Shown: piece by piece, positions 18,344 to 26,261 of the stretch
How the letters are laid out: each line of letters starts with the position of its first letter
How positions within the stretch are numbered: the first letter of the stretch is position 1
From: UBA2991 sp965221735
GTDB lineage: Bacteria; Chloroflexota; Dehalococcoidia; Tepidiformales; Tepidiformaceae
Direction of reading: 5' to 3'
Length of the DNA stretch: 64,000 bases
NCBI GenBank assembly: GCA_965221735.1
Contig: OZ244910.1
Span: 2,914,001-2,978,000, forward strand
The notes under the pieces: generated by a model
The model's database searches: none
What the model was told of the DNA's origin: nothing
What the model saw: only the letters and a program-made list of their open reading frames with translations
Made by a program: the position numbers and the translations under genes

Positions 18344-19123
18344 CTAGTCGAGCCCGAAGAGGGCGTCGAGGCCGACGACGAGGCCCTCGGTTTCCCTGAC
18401 CGCCTTCACAGCGGCGAGCACGCCGGGCATGAACGAATCGCGGCCGGTGCTGTCGTGGCGCAGCGAGAGGGTCTGGCCGAGCCCGCCGAGGAGCACCTCC
18501 TGGTGCGCGACGAGCCCGGGCAGGCGCACGGAGTGCAGGGTCACGCCGCCGACCTCGCCGCCGCGCGTATCGGGCACGGTCTGGACCTCGGCCTCGACGC
18601 GCTGGAAGGGCTCGCCGCGGGCCTCCACCATCTGCTCGGCGGTCGCCTTGGCGGTCCCGCTGGGGGCGTCGACCTTGCCCGCGTGGTGCAGCTCGATGAT
18701 CTCGGCGTGGTCGAAGAAGCGGGCGGCCTGGCGGGAGAAGTACATCAGGAGGACGGCGCCGATGGCGAAGTTCGGGGCGACGACGACGCCGACCCTGCGC
18801 GCGGCCGCTTCGTCACGGAGCTCGTCGAGGAACCCGGCGGGGAGGCCGGTCGTGCCGATGACGAGGCGCACGCCGCGCTCGAGCGCGGCGCGGGCGAGGA
18901 CCGGGGTCCAGGCGGCGTTGGAGAAGTCGACGACGACCTCGGGGTTATGGGCGTCGAGGGCGGGGGCGGCGTCCCGGTAGAGGGGAAGACCCTCGCAGGT
19001 GTCGCCCTCGCCGAACGCGTCGATGAAGGCGAGGGGTTCGGTGGCGGGGTCGGCGGCGGCGGCGATGGCCACCTGGCGACCCATGTTGCCGCTTCCGGAG
19101 ATGACGATGGGGATGGTGTCCAT
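18344..19123 (-). CDS. dapB: 4-hydroxy-tetrahydrodipicolinate reductase
   Basis: A 259-residue NAD(P)H-dependent reductase of the diaminopimelate/lysine pathway. The N-terminal Rossmann loop is SGSGNMGRQV. VVVDFSNAA, VIGTTGLPAG and APNFAIGAVLLMYF follow, and the catalytic/substrate motif is ELHHAGKVDAPSGTA (His146/147, Lys150, Ser155-Gly-Thr). Length and motif order match DapB. The start is ATG 19123; in-frame codons continue upstream but lack family similarity. No other lysine gene is adjacent. The divergent TPR gene starts 97 bp away. Confidence 0.95.
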   Translation of the reverse strand: MDTIPIVISGSGNMGRQVAIAAAADPATEPLAFIDAFGEGDTCEGLPLYRDAAPALDAHNPEVVVDFSNAAWTPVLARAALERGVRLVIGTTGLPAGFLDELRDEAAARRVGVVVAPNFAIGAVLLMYFSRQAARFFDHAEIIELHHAGKVDAPSGTAKATAEQMVEARGEPFQRVEAEVQTVPDTRGGEVGGVTLHSVRLPGLVAHQEVLLGGLGQTLSLRHDSTGRDSFMPGVLAAVKAVRETEGLVVGLDALFGLD

Positions 19124-19220
19124 GACGGGCGATTGTACGCCCGCGATGGCGGGGGCGGTCCGCGTCAAAAGTGGGTCGCGGGCGTTGCCGCTCACGGGGC
19201 GCGGGCCTATTCTGCCGCCG

Positions 19221-20078
19221 ATGAGCGAGCTATCAGCGCGGGTGCCCGAGAGGCCGGGAGCGCGACGGGCGGCCAACGAGCAGGCGGTGAAGCTGGCGGT
19301 GGCTGGGCGCTGGCAGGAGGCGGCCGCGCTCAACCGCGAGCTGATCGCGCGCTTCGGCGACGACGCCGAGATCTACAACCGGCTGGGCAAGGCGTTGACG
19401 GAGCTCGGCAGGATCAAGGACGCGCGGCTCGTCTACGAGAAGGCGCTCGAGGTGGACCCCACGAACGCGATCGCGCAGCGCAACCTCGACCGGCTCAAGC
19501 AGGTGAAGGAGGAGGAAACCGCCGCCGAGCCGGCGGCGCAGATGAACCGCGGCCTCTTCATCGAGGAAACGGGGAAGGCGGCGGTGGTGCGGCTGGAGGC
19601 GGGGCGCCCGGACGCGCTCGGGGCGCTGGACGCCGGGGACGCGGTGGAGCTGGAGGTGAAGGGCAACGCCGTCAACGCAGTCACGCCGGGGGGCGTCTAC
19701 CTGGGGATGGTGGAGCCGCGGGTCGGGCTGCGGCTGGCGCGGCTGATGCGCGGGGGGAACCTCTACTCGGCGGCGCTCGTGAGCACCGGCGACCAGCCGC
19801 GCATCATCGTGCGGGAGGAGTACCAGGATCCGTCGCAGGCGGGCAAGGTGAGCTTCCCCAAGTCGAGCATCAACGAGGTGCGCGCCTACACGCGTCGCGA
19901 CTTCCTGCGAGAGGACGTGGAGGATCTGGCCGAGGACGAGGACGGCCCCGCCGACACGGGGGGCGCGGCGGACGAGCTGCCGGAGGAAGGCTGGCAGGAG
20001 ACGCGCATCGAGTACGAGACCGAGGGCGACACGACGGCCAACGACGACGAGGAGGACGCCGATGACGAGCTCGACTGA
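19221..20078 (+). CDS. TPR-containing protein of unknown function
   Basis: A 285-residue protein. Residues about 20-95 contain two tetratricopeptide-like helix pairs (AVKLAVAGRWQEAAALNRELIARFGDDAEIYNRLGKALTELGRIKDARLVYEKALEVDPTNAIAQRNLDRLKQ). Residues about 105-225 form a beta-rich domain with repeated glycine turns (ELEVKGNAVNAVTPGGVYLGMVEPRVGLRLARLMRGGNLY). The last 60 residues are highly acidic and probably disordered. The family resembles conserved Chloroflexota proteins with one TPR unit, but I know no function. Its 3' end overlaps the methyltransferase gene by 17 bp, so the two are coupled. Confidence 0.75.
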   Translation: MSELSARVPERPGARRAANEQAVKLAVAGRWQEAAALNRELIARFGDDAEIYNRLGKALTELGRIKDARLVYEKALEVDPTNAIAQRNLDRLKQVKEEETAAEPAAQMNRGLFIEETGKAAVVRLEAGRPDALGALDAGDAVELEVKGNAVNAVTPGGVYLGMVEPRVGLRLARLMRGGNLYSAALVSTGDQPRIIVREEYQDPSQAGKVSFPKSSINEVRAYTRRDFLREDVEDLAEDEDGPADTGGAADELPEEGWQETRIEYETEGDTTANDDEEDADDELD

Positions 20079-20763
20079 GCCACACAGCGTGGTGCCGGAC
20101 GCGCGGGTGCGGGCCGTGCTCGACCGGCTGCACGCAGCCGCCGAGGCGGAGATGGAGGCGTTCACACAGGAGCCCAGCCCCGAGCCGCCGCCGGAGCCGG
20201 GTCCCTTCAACGCCGAGGGGGCGGCCGAGTTCTTCTCCGACAAGTACATCTCGCTCGAGCGGGAGCAGGGCAACCTGCTGTTCCTGCTGGCGCGGTCGCT
20301 GGGGGCGCGCCGGGCGGCGGAGTTCGGCACCTCGTTCGGGGTCTCGACGATCTACCTGGCGGCGGCGATCCGGGAGAACGGCGGCGGGGTCGTCATCGGC
20401 AGCGAGATCCAGCCGTCGAAGGCGGCGGTGGCGCGGGCGAACCTGGAAGAAGCGGGGCTCGCGGAGTTCGCCGAGATTCGGGTGGGGGACGCGCGCGAGA
20501 CGCTGGCGGACCCCGGCGGGCCGCTCGACCTCGTGCTCATCGACGGGTTTCCCGACCTGAACCTGACCATGCTGCAGCTCCTCGCGCCGCATGTGCGCGT
20601 GGGCGGCATGGTGATGGCGGACAACGTGGGCTCGTTCCCGTTCGAGATGCAGCACTACGTCGCCTGGGCGCAGGATCCGGCCAACGGCTTCGCCTCGGCG
20701 ACGCTGCCGCTGCGGGGCGGCACGGAGCTCTCGCTGCGCGTGGCGCCGCCCATCTCCGATTGA
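20062..20763 (+). CDS. O-methyltransferase-like SAM-dependent enzyme
   Basis: A 233-residue class I methyltransferase of the catechol-O-methyltransferase-like group. After a Pro/Glu-rich leader (residues 30-48) come the helix ISLEREQGNLLFLLARSLGARRAAEFGTSFGVSTIYLAAAI (motif I EFGTSFGVSTI), the acidic SEIQPSKAAVARANLEEAGL, VGDARETL, DLVLIDGFPDLNLTML and VRVGGMVMADNVGSFP. The metal-site residues DG and DN are in the expected places. The substrate is unknown. The start ATG lies within the preceding TPR gene. Confidence 0.85.
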   Translation: MTSSTEPHSVVPDARVRAVLDRLHAAAEAEMEAFTQEPSPEPPPEPGPFNAEGAAEFFSDKYISLEREQGNLLFLLARSLGARRAAEFGTSFGVSTIYLAAAIRENGGGVVIGSEIQPSKAAVARANLEEAGLAEFAEIRVGDARETLADPGGPLDLVLIDGFPDLNLTMLQLLAPHVRVGGMVMADNVGSFPFEMQHYVAWAQDPANGFASATLPLRGGTELSLRVAPPISD

Positions 20764-20841
20764 ACGTAGGCCGCACGCGTTCCTACGATGGCGGGCGGGC
20801 TTTCGCCCCGACGCCGGCAATCGCCGGAGAGGACATATCCC

Positions 20842-21765
20842 GTGACATCCGCCCTCATTGAGGCGCGCGGCCTCGTGAAGCACTACGGCGACTTCGTCGC
20901 GGTCGACGACATCTCGTTCGACATTCGCGAGGGGGAGTGCTTCGGCGTGCTCGGCCCGAACGGGGCGGGCAAGACGACCACGATCCGGATGATCACGGCC
21001 ACCTCTCCGGTCACGGCGGGGGAGCTGAGCGTGGCGGGGATGGACGTCGCGGCGGAGCCGCGCAGCGTGAAGGCCGTGCTCGGGGTCGTGCCGCAGGACG
21101 ACAACCTCGACCCGGACCTGCTCGTGCGCCAGAACCTCGAGGTGTACGCGCGCTACTTCGGGCTGGGCCGCGACGAGGTGCGGCAGCGCATCGACGAGGC
21201 GCTGAAACTGTTCCAGCTGGACGACCGCGCGACCTCGAACGTGGATGACCTCTCGGGCGGGATGCAGCGGCGGCTCACGATCGCGCGGGCGCTGGTGAAC
21301 AACCCGCAGGTGCTCATCCTCGACGAGCCCACGACGGGCCTCGACCCGCAGGCGCGGCACCTCGTCTGGCAGCAGCTACGGCTGCTGAAGAGCCGGGGCG
21401 TGACGATGCTGCTGACGACGCACTACATGGAGGAGGCGACGCACCTCTGCGACCGCCTCGTGATCATGCACCGGGGGAAGATCCTGGTTGAGGGGCGCCC
21501 GCACGACCTGATCGCGGAGGTGGCGGGGCCGCAGGTGCTGGAGCTGCGGCTGCCGTCCCAGGAGCGGGACGCGCTCCTGGCCGAGTTCCCGCAGGGAGAC
21601 GGGTTCTCGGTGGAGCAGGTCGAGGACCTGACCTACGTCTTCGGAGGCGGCAGCGCCTCGGCGATGGCGGCCGAGCGCGTGGGCGACCCGCATCGCGCGC
21701 ACCTGCGTCCCGGCAACATGGAGGACGTGTTCCTGCTGCTCACGGGCCGGGGGCTGCTCGATTGA
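20842..21765 (+). CDS. ABC transporter ATP-binding protein (NodI/DrrA type)
   Basis: A 307-residue ATPase of a two-gene ABC-2 exporter. Walker A is GPNGAGKTT, the Q-loop VVPQDDNLDPDL, the ABC signature LSGGMQRRL, Walker B LILDEPTTGLD and the H-loop LLTTHYMEE. A C-terminal domain (residues about 225-307) ends in LRPGNMEDVFLLLTGRGL, typical of the NodI/DrrA subfamily. The start is GTG 20842, supported by GGAGAGGA 10-17 bp upstream; a longer frame begins at 20788. The stop overlaps the permease start (TTGA), so they are coupled. Confidence 0.92.
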   Translation: MTSALIEARGLVKHYGDFVAVDDISFDIREGECFGVLGPNGAGKTTTIRMITATSPVTAGELSVAGMDVAAEPRSVKAVLGVVPQDDNLDPDLLVRQNLEVYARYFGLGRDEVRQRIDEALKLFQLDDRATSNVDDLSGGMQRRLTIARALVNNPQVLILDEPTTGLDPQARHLVWQQLRLLKSRGVTMLLTTHYMEEATHLCDRLVIMHRGKILVEGRPHDLIAEVAGPQVLELRLPSQERDALLAEFPQGDGFSVEQVEDLTYVFGGGSASAMAAERVGDPHRAHLRPGNMEDVFLLLTGRGLLD

Positions 21766-22556
21766 CTGCGTTCGCCATGACTCCCGACATCTCCTTCGGC
21801 GCGGTTCGCGTCTGGCAGCGGAACCGGGACGCAACGCTGCGCAACTGGAAGACGGAGTTCCTGGGGATCGCGATCGAGCCGTTCGCGATCATCCTCGCGC
21901 TGGGGCTGGCGCTGGGACAGTTCGTCGAGCTGGAGAGCGGCGAGAAGTACGTCGAGTTCCTGGCGCCCGGCCTGCTGGCCCTCTTCCCCATGTTCGCGGC
22001 GACGTTCGAGTGCGCCTGGGGCAGCTACGTGCGCCTCGAGATGCAGGGCACGTACGAGTCGATCATCGCGACGCCCATCAGCGTCGACGACGTGATCACG
22101 GGGGAGATCCTGTGGGGCACGACACGGGCGCTGGTGAACGGCAGCTACATCCTGCTCGTGTCGTCGATCCTGAACCCGTGGCTGCACATGATTGATTCCC
22201 CCTGGGCGATCCTGGCGGTGCCCGTGGGGATACTGCCGGGGCTCCTGTTCAGCTCGATCTCCATCTGCTTCGCCTCGATCGCGCGGGCGATGAGCCACTT
22301 CGCCTACTTCTTCAACCTCGTCATCAACCCGCTTTTCTGGTTCGGCGGCGCCTTCTTTCCCTTCGACGCGATGCCGCGCTGGGTGCAGATCCTCGGGTGG
22401 TTCATGCCGCTGAAGCACGTGGTCGACATCTACCGGGGACTCGTCACGGGGAACCTGGAATTGTCGATGCTGGGCAGCCTCGCCTGGCTGGCGGTGGTGA
22501 CGGCGTTCTTCTATGTGCTGGCGGTGCGGTTGATGCGCCGGCGGCTCATTCACTGA
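21762..22556 (+). CDS. ABC-2 type permease (NodJ-like)
   Basis: A 264-residue membrane protein with six predicted hydrophobic segments. The features FLGIAIEPFAIILALGLALGQFV, YVEFLAPGLLALFPMF, ESIIATPISVDDVITGEILWG and VINPLFWFGGAFFPFDAMPRWVQILGWFMPLKHVVDIYRGL are those of the NodJ/ABC-2 permease family. It probably pairs with the ATPase just upstream to export a lipid-linked or drug-like molecule. The start is TTG 21762 (overlapping the upstream stop) or ATG 21777. Its 3' end overlaps the convergent HTH gene by 11 bp. Confidence 0.9.
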   Translation: MTAFAMTPDISFGAVRVWQRNRDATLRNWKTEFLGIAIEPFAIILALGLALGQFVELESGEKYVEFLAPGLLALFPMFAATFECAWGSYVRLEMQGTYESIIATPISVDDVITGEILWGTTRALVNGSYILLVSSILNPWLHMIDSPWAILAVPVGILPGLLFSSISICFASIARAMSHFAYFFNLVINPLFWFGGAFFPFDAMPRWVQILGWFMPLKHVVDIYRGLVTGNLELSMLGSLAWLAVVTAFFYVLAVRLMRRRLIH

Positions 22557-23094
22557 GGATCGGGGCGAAGCGCGCCCGCAGGGCCTCCCAGCGCTCCGGC
22601 CCGACCGTCCTGCGCAGGCGGCGCAGCTCGAGCCAGGCGTTGATCGCCGCGAGCATCTGCTCCTGGTCGCCGGAGGCGTGGCCGACGCCGGTGGACTCGA
22701 ACCAGCGGGCGACCTCGGGCCAGTACCAGAGCCGGTGGCGGCGAGTGGGGTCGGTGACCGGGGGCGGAAAGCCCCCGGGCCCTCGCTTCCCCTCGACCAG
22801 GAGCCGCACGCTCTCGCGCGTGCGCCCGGTGCGCTCCGCGATCTCGGCGATCGAGAGAAGGCCGGCATCGGCGATACGGACTACCTCGATGCCATCCACG
22901 CTTTCGATGTCGGCAATGGCGGAGAGAGCCGCCTCCTCCAGGCTCGGCGCCTCGCGGGAGAAGTCCGCGCACGGCACCCCATTGCTCACGCCAAGCAGAG
23001 CGTCGTCACATCCGGCTTCGTAGGCCGCATTGACAGTGTCGTCGTCAATGAAGTCGGTGCCTTCAACTATGAGCATAAAGTCATACGTGTCCAT
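22546..23094 (-). CDS. HTH antitoxin-like protein paired with a HicA-like toxin
   Basis: A 182-residue protein. The N-terminal half (MDTYDFMLIVEGTDFIDDDTVNAAYEAGCDDALLG ... SREAPSLEEAALSAIADIESV) is a small alpha/beta domain seen in antitoxin-like HTH proteins. Residues about 80-120 (LLSIAEIAERTGRTRESVRLLVEGKRGPGGFPPPV) are a helix-turn-helix, and RLWYWPEVARWFEST follows. It lies 11 bp after a HicA-like gene on the same strand. It probably neutralises the toxin and represses the operon from the divergent control region. The toxin-first order matches hicAB. Its 3' end overlaps the ABC permease gene. Confidence 0.8.
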   Translation of the reverse strand: MDTYDFMLIVEGTDFIDDDTVNAAYEAGCDDALLGVSNGVPCADFSREAPSLEEAALSAIADIESVDGIEVVRIADAGLLSIAEIAERTGRTRESVRLLVEGKRGPGGFPPPVTDPTRRHRLWYWPEVARWFESTGVGHASGDQEQMLAAINAWLELRRLRRTVGPERWEALRARFAPILSE

Positions 23095-23105
23095 CTGATA
23101 CTCCC

Positions 23106-23339
23106 TCAAGATATCGTGTGCCCGCACCGTCGTAGCGCGGCAAGGACTTCTTTTGCGTGGCTGCCTGGATTGCGTGGGGTGGAGTAGATCGGGTGCTGAC
23201 AACCCGACCGACTCCGCTCCGGGCACACCATCCGGCCCCAGTTGTGGCCCCTGGCCGAGATAGTCACGACCCACCCCAGCGCCTCGGCCTCTCGGAGCGC
23301 CCGTTCCACCTCCTTCTTCGGATGGCGCCGGCGAGGCAT
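23106..23339 (-). CDS. HicA-like toxin (dsRBD-fold mRNA interferase candidate)
   Basis: A 77-residue basic protein: MPRRRHPKKEVERALREAEALGWVVTISARGHNWGRMVCP, then CQHPIYSTPRNPGSHAKEVLAALRRCGH. The pattern of a helix, two strands with GHxWGR around a candidate catalytic His, and a STPRNPxxHA turn is one I know from HicA-related proteins paired with an HTH antitoxin. HicA toxins cleave mRNA. Two Cys (in MVCP and GCQH) could bind metal. The start is ATG 23339; a longer frame begins six codons upstream. The HTH gene follows after 11 bp. It is divergent from the RHH gene. Confidence 0.75.
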   Translation of the reverse strand: MPRRRHPKKEVERALREAEALGWVVTISARGHNWGRMVCPERSRSGCQHPIYSTPRNPGSHAKEVLAALRRCGHTIS

Positions 23340-23419
23340 GTTGGCACAATACAACACCCCGTTGGCCTATGGCAACAGGCGCAGGGAAGTGGGCCCGTGC
23401 CCAACGGCCGGCAGGGATC

Positions 23420-23451
23420 TTGACAGGCGCTACGATCGTCTATACGTTCGT
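23420..23451 (+). promoter_or_regulatory. promoter and repeated operator for the RHH gene
   Basis: TTGACA at 23420-23425 and TATACG at 23441-23446 (15-bp spacing) form a candidate promoter. TACGATCGT (23431-23439) and TACGTTCGT (23443-23451) are near-identical 9-mers 12 bp apart, each partly palindromic, overlapping the -10. This is typical of RHH autorepressor sites. The ATG of the RHH gene is at 23464. Confidence 0.55.
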
Positions 23452-23463
23452 ATTACGTCAGCT

Positions 23464-23808
23464 ATGACCAAGCACGACGACTGGGACTACGAAAACGCAG
23501 AGGTACACGAGCCGGAGCGCGAAGTGAAGAGTGTGTACTCACTTCGCTTCACCGCCACGGAGATCGCGGAGATCCGAGCTGCCGCTGAGCGAGAAGGCGT
23601 GACAACGAGCGAATTCATCCGCACAGCAGCCCGTTCGCGGGCCAAGACGCAGGCAGTCCCGGCGGAGATTGTGAAGGCGCTGGCGCTCGCCCTGGTGAAC
23701 ATCTCCGAGCGCTACGAACTCGCAGACGCTGCCGAGGGCAAGAGGGGTTCGGTCGAGGATCTGGCGAGCTGGCTGAACGAGCAGGCGCTGGAAAGCCGGT
23801 CGGCCTAG
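23464..23808 (+). CDS. ribbon-helix-helix (CopG/MobC-like) DNA-binding protein
   Basis: A 114-residue protein. An acidic leader (residues 1-22) precedes the RHH core VYSLRFTATEIAEIRAAAEREGVTTSEFIRTAARSRA, with the beta strand (YSLRF) and two helices of the CopG/Arc fold. The C-terminal half is helical (EIVKALALALVNISERYEL ... VEDLASWLNEQALE). RHH proteins of this type are antitoxins or plasmid mobilisation repressors. No toxin follows on the same strand; the nearest toxin-like gene is the divergent HicA-like one. It is probably autoregulated through the TACGWTCGT pair upstream. Confidence 0.75.
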   Translation: MTKHDDWDYENAEVHEPEREVKSVYSLRFTATEIAEIRAAAEREGVTTSEFIRTAARSRAKTQAVPAEIVKALALALVNISERYELADAAEGKRGSVEDLASWLNEQALESRSA

Positions 23809-23825
23809 CTGCGGGGAACCCACCC

Positions 23826-24356
23826 TCAGGGACAGGCGAGCAGGTCTCGGAAGACCTCGGAGCGGCCGGGGGCGCCGGTGGTCTCGGGGACGAGGCTGGC
23901 GATGCTGCGCGTCACCGCGAGGATGACGTGGCCGCCCTCGCCGCGGAAGGCGACCGTGACCGTGTGGCCGGTCGTGCCGGCGAGGGGCAGGGCGTGCTCA
24001 CCGTCCTCACTCACGAGCGGGAGCTGGAAGCAGGCGTCGCCCCGGTAGTCCTCCGTCGAGCCGCCCGACCAGCGCGCGATCGGTCCCTCGTCGTCCGACA
24101 GCCAGAGGTCCATGACGGCGCCCGGCTCGCTGTCGATATCGAGGAGGATGGCGAGGGCGGGGGTGCCGTTCTCGAGCTCGCCGAAACGGGCAAGGTCGAC
24201 GGTGAGGCGCCAGCCCTCGGGGGCGGGGATGTCGGCGGGGGGCTCGTCCAGCGGGTCGAAGGCGAGGAGGGCGGGGGTCGTGACGCCGAGGAGCGCCTTC
24301 GCCGAGGGCGAGGTGAGCCAGGACTTGTCGCGCGTGCAGCCCGCGAGCAGGGTCAC
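23826..24356 (-). CDS. putative lipoprotein with no visible canonical start for its signal peptide
   Basis: From the first legal start (GTG 24356) it reads MTLLAGCTRDKSWLT and 176 residues in total, with a beta-rich body (WRLTVDLARFGELENGTPALAILLDID; GHTVTVAFRGEGGHVILAVTRS). In-frame codons upstream encode RRRALQALAAVALALLAVTLLAGC, a good lipoprotein signal with lipobox. No ATG, GTG or TTG exists between the in-frame stop at 24492-24494 and 24356. Part of that signal is also the leuA terminator-like hairpin (24378-24406). Either a start was lost to an indel or error, or a rare codon is used. Function unknown. Confidence 0.6.
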   Translation of the reverse strand: MTLLAGCTRDKSWLTSPSAKALLGVTTPALLAFDPLDEPPADIPAPEGWRLTVDLARFGELENGTPALAILLDIDSEPGAVMDLWLSDDEGPIARWSGGSTEDYRGDACFQLPLVSEDGEHALPLAGTTGHTVTVAFRGEGGHVILAVTRSIASLVPETTGAPGRSEVFRDLLACP

Positions 24357-24377
24357 GGCGAGCAGCGCGAGCGCAAC

Positions 24378-24406
24378 GGCGGCGAGCGCCTGGAGCGCTC
24401 GCCGCC
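24378..24406 (-). terminator. strong hairpin downstream of leuA
   Basis: A perfect 12-bp GC stem (GGCGGCGAGCGC and its complement) with a TCCAG loop lies 24 bp after the leuA stop on the minus strand. No T-run follows, so termination strength is uncertain. The hairpin also overlaps the apparent signal-peptide codons of the next gene. Confidence 0.45.
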
Positions 24407-24429
24407 GATCGCCTTGCGTGGGCCGGGGG

Positions 24430-25986
24430 CTAGGTATTGGCGGTCGCTCCCTGGAGCCGCGCGCGGACGTTGAGCATGCGGTTGAGCGCCGTCATGTACG
24501 CCTTCGCGCTGGCGACGATGATGTCGGTGTCGGCGGAGCGGCCGGTGTAGGTCTGGCCCTCGTCCTCGATGCGGATGGTGACCTTGCCCTGGGCGTCGAT
24601 GCCTTCGGTCACGGCGTTCACGCTGAACTCGGTGAGCTCGGGCGAGAGGCCGGTGATGCGGTTGATGGCGCGGTAAACGGCGTCGACGGGACCGGTGCCG
24701 GTGGCGGCGTCGGTGAGGATGTCGCCCTCGGGGGAGAGGAGGCGGAGGGTGGCGGTCGGGGTGGCGTGGTCGCCGCTGGAGACCTGGACGTGCTCGATGC
24801 GCCAGACGTCGCCGGAGAGGGAACCGGACTGGAGGTTGTCGCTCACGATCGCCTCGAGGTCGCGATCGTCGACCTCTATCTTCTTGTCGGCGAGCTCCTT
24901 ATAGGCGCTGAAGGCGCGGTTGAGCTCCTCGTTCGTGAGCTCGTAGCCGAGCGCTTCCATGTGCTGCTTGAAGTAGTGGCGGCCGGAGAGCTTGCCCAGG
25001 ACGAGCTGCGTGCCCTGGGGGATGCCGATCTCGGTCGGGTCCATGATCTCCCAGGTCTCGCGCAGCTTGAGGATGCCGTCCTGGTGGATGCCGGAGCCGT
25101 GGCGGAAGGCGTTCTTGCCGACGACGGCCTTGTTCCACTGCACGGGCATGCCGGAGAGGGTCTCGACGAGCTTGCTGGCGCGGTAGATCTCCTTCGTGTC
25201 GATGTCGCAGTCGACGTCGCCGAGGTAGTCCTTGCGCGTCTTGATGGCCATCACCACCTCCTCGAGGGAGGTGTTGCCGGCGCGCTCACCGATGCCGTTG
25301 ATGGTGACCTCGACCTGGCGGGCGCCGTGCTCGATAGCGGTCATGGTGTTGGCGGTGCACATGCCGAGGTCGTTCTGGCCGTGGAAGCTGAGGCGCGCCT
25401 TGTCGATGTTGGGCACGTTCTCGCGGATCTGGTCGAAGAGCGAGCCCAGCTCGGAGGGGATGGCGTAGCCGACGGAGTCGGGGATGTTGATGACCTTCGC
25501 GCCGGCATCGATGCAGCGTTCGACGATGGTGTAGATGAAGTGCGGGTCGGAGCGGGTGGCGTCCATGGGGCTGAACTCGACGTTGCTCGTGTAGCTGGCG
25601 GCGTGCTTCACCATCGCCTCGGCCTGGGTCAGCACCTGCTCGCGGTCCTTGCGGAGCTGGTGCGCCATCTGGATATCGCTGCTGTTGATGAAGACGTGGA
25701 TGCGGGGATCCTCGGCTTCCTTGATGGCGTCCCAGGCGGTGTCGACGTCGCTCTCGACGGCGCGGGCGAGGGCGCAGATGGTGGCTCCGCGAACCTCGCG
25801 GGAGATGGTCTGGACGGCCTCGAGGTCGCCCGGCGTGGAGCAGGGGAAGCCCGCCTCGATGATGTCGACGCCGAGCTTTTCGAGCTGCCTGGCAATCTCG
25901 AGCTTCTCCTCGGGGGTGAAGGCGATGCCGGCGGACTGCTCGCCGTCTCGCAGGGTGGTATCGAAGATGTGGATCTTGTCGGGCAT
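24430..25986 (-). CDS. leuA: 2-isopropylmalate synthase
   Basis: A 518-residue enzyme condensing acetyl-CoA with 2-oxoisovalerate in leucine synthesis. The N-terminal TIM barrel begins IHIFDTTLRDGEQSAG (metal-binding Asp, catalytic RDGEQ) and contains RLSFHGQNDLGMCTANTM and NGIGERAGNTSLEEVVM (His/His/Asn metal site). The GSGIHQDGILK segment follows, and the C-terminal LeuA allosteric dimer domain (about 390-518, WRIEHVQVSSGDHATPTATLRL ... SADTDIIVASAKAYMTALNRML) supports leucine feedback. The start is ATG 25986. The 275-bp upstream gap (25987-26261) has two GC-rich hairpins (for example 26121-26141) but no recognisable leader peptide or T-box on this strand. No other leu gene is adjacent. Confidence 0.96.
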   Translation of the reverse strand: MPDKIHIFDTTLRDGEQSAGIAFTPEEKLEIARQLEKLGVDIIEAGFPCSTPGDLEAVQTISREVRGATICALARAVESDVDTAWDAIKEAEDPRIHVFINSSDIQMAHQLRKDREQVLTQAEAMVKHAASYTSNVEFSPMDATRSDPHFIYTIVERCIDAGAKVINIPDSVGYAIPSELGSLFDQIRENVPNIDKARLSFHGQNDLGMCTANTMTAIEHGARQVEVTINGIGERAGNTSLEEVVMAIKTRKDYLGDVDCDIDTKEIYRASKLVETLSGMPVQWNKAVVGKNAFRHGSGIHQDGILKLRETWEIMDPTEIGIPQGTQLVLGKLSGRHYFKQHMEALGYELTNEELNRAFSAYKELADKKIEVDDRDLEAIVSDNLQSGSLSGDVWRIEHVQVSSGDHATPTATLRLLSPEGDILTDAATGTGPVDAVYRAINRITGLSPELTEFSVNAVTEGIDAQGKVTIRIEDEGQTYTGRSADTDIIVASAKAYMTALNRMLNVRARLQGATANT

Positions 25987-26261
25987 TGCGGGTGGCTCCT
26001 CCGAGGGGATGCTCAGAACCCGATCGCGCCGGGTCGGGCGCGAGGCATCGGGCTTTCGGGATGTCAGGGTCGATCGCGGCGCTTCACGCGAGGCCGCGGC
26101 GCCAGGCTCACCCGAGGGTGCGCCCCGGCGAGACCGGGGCGAGGGCGCTCTCCATGTGGACCGCGACGTGTGCGGACATCTTCCGTCAAGTCTCGCGCGG
26201 GGGCGGCTCAGCCGCAAGCAGCGGGGGCACGAGCCTCGATGGGCTGCGGTAGGCTGCCGCG

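Noticed and set aside
26121..26141. 8-bp hairpin upstream of leuA as an attenuator
   Set aside because: No Leu-rich leader peptide and no T-run; GC-rich hairpins are common in this genome.
26156..26165. T-box-like GTGGACCGCG in the gap between leuA and the YkgJ gene
   Set aside because: It is on the wrong strand for leuA, precedes a non-amino-acid gene, and no stem I, specifier loop or terminator/antiterminator pair was found.
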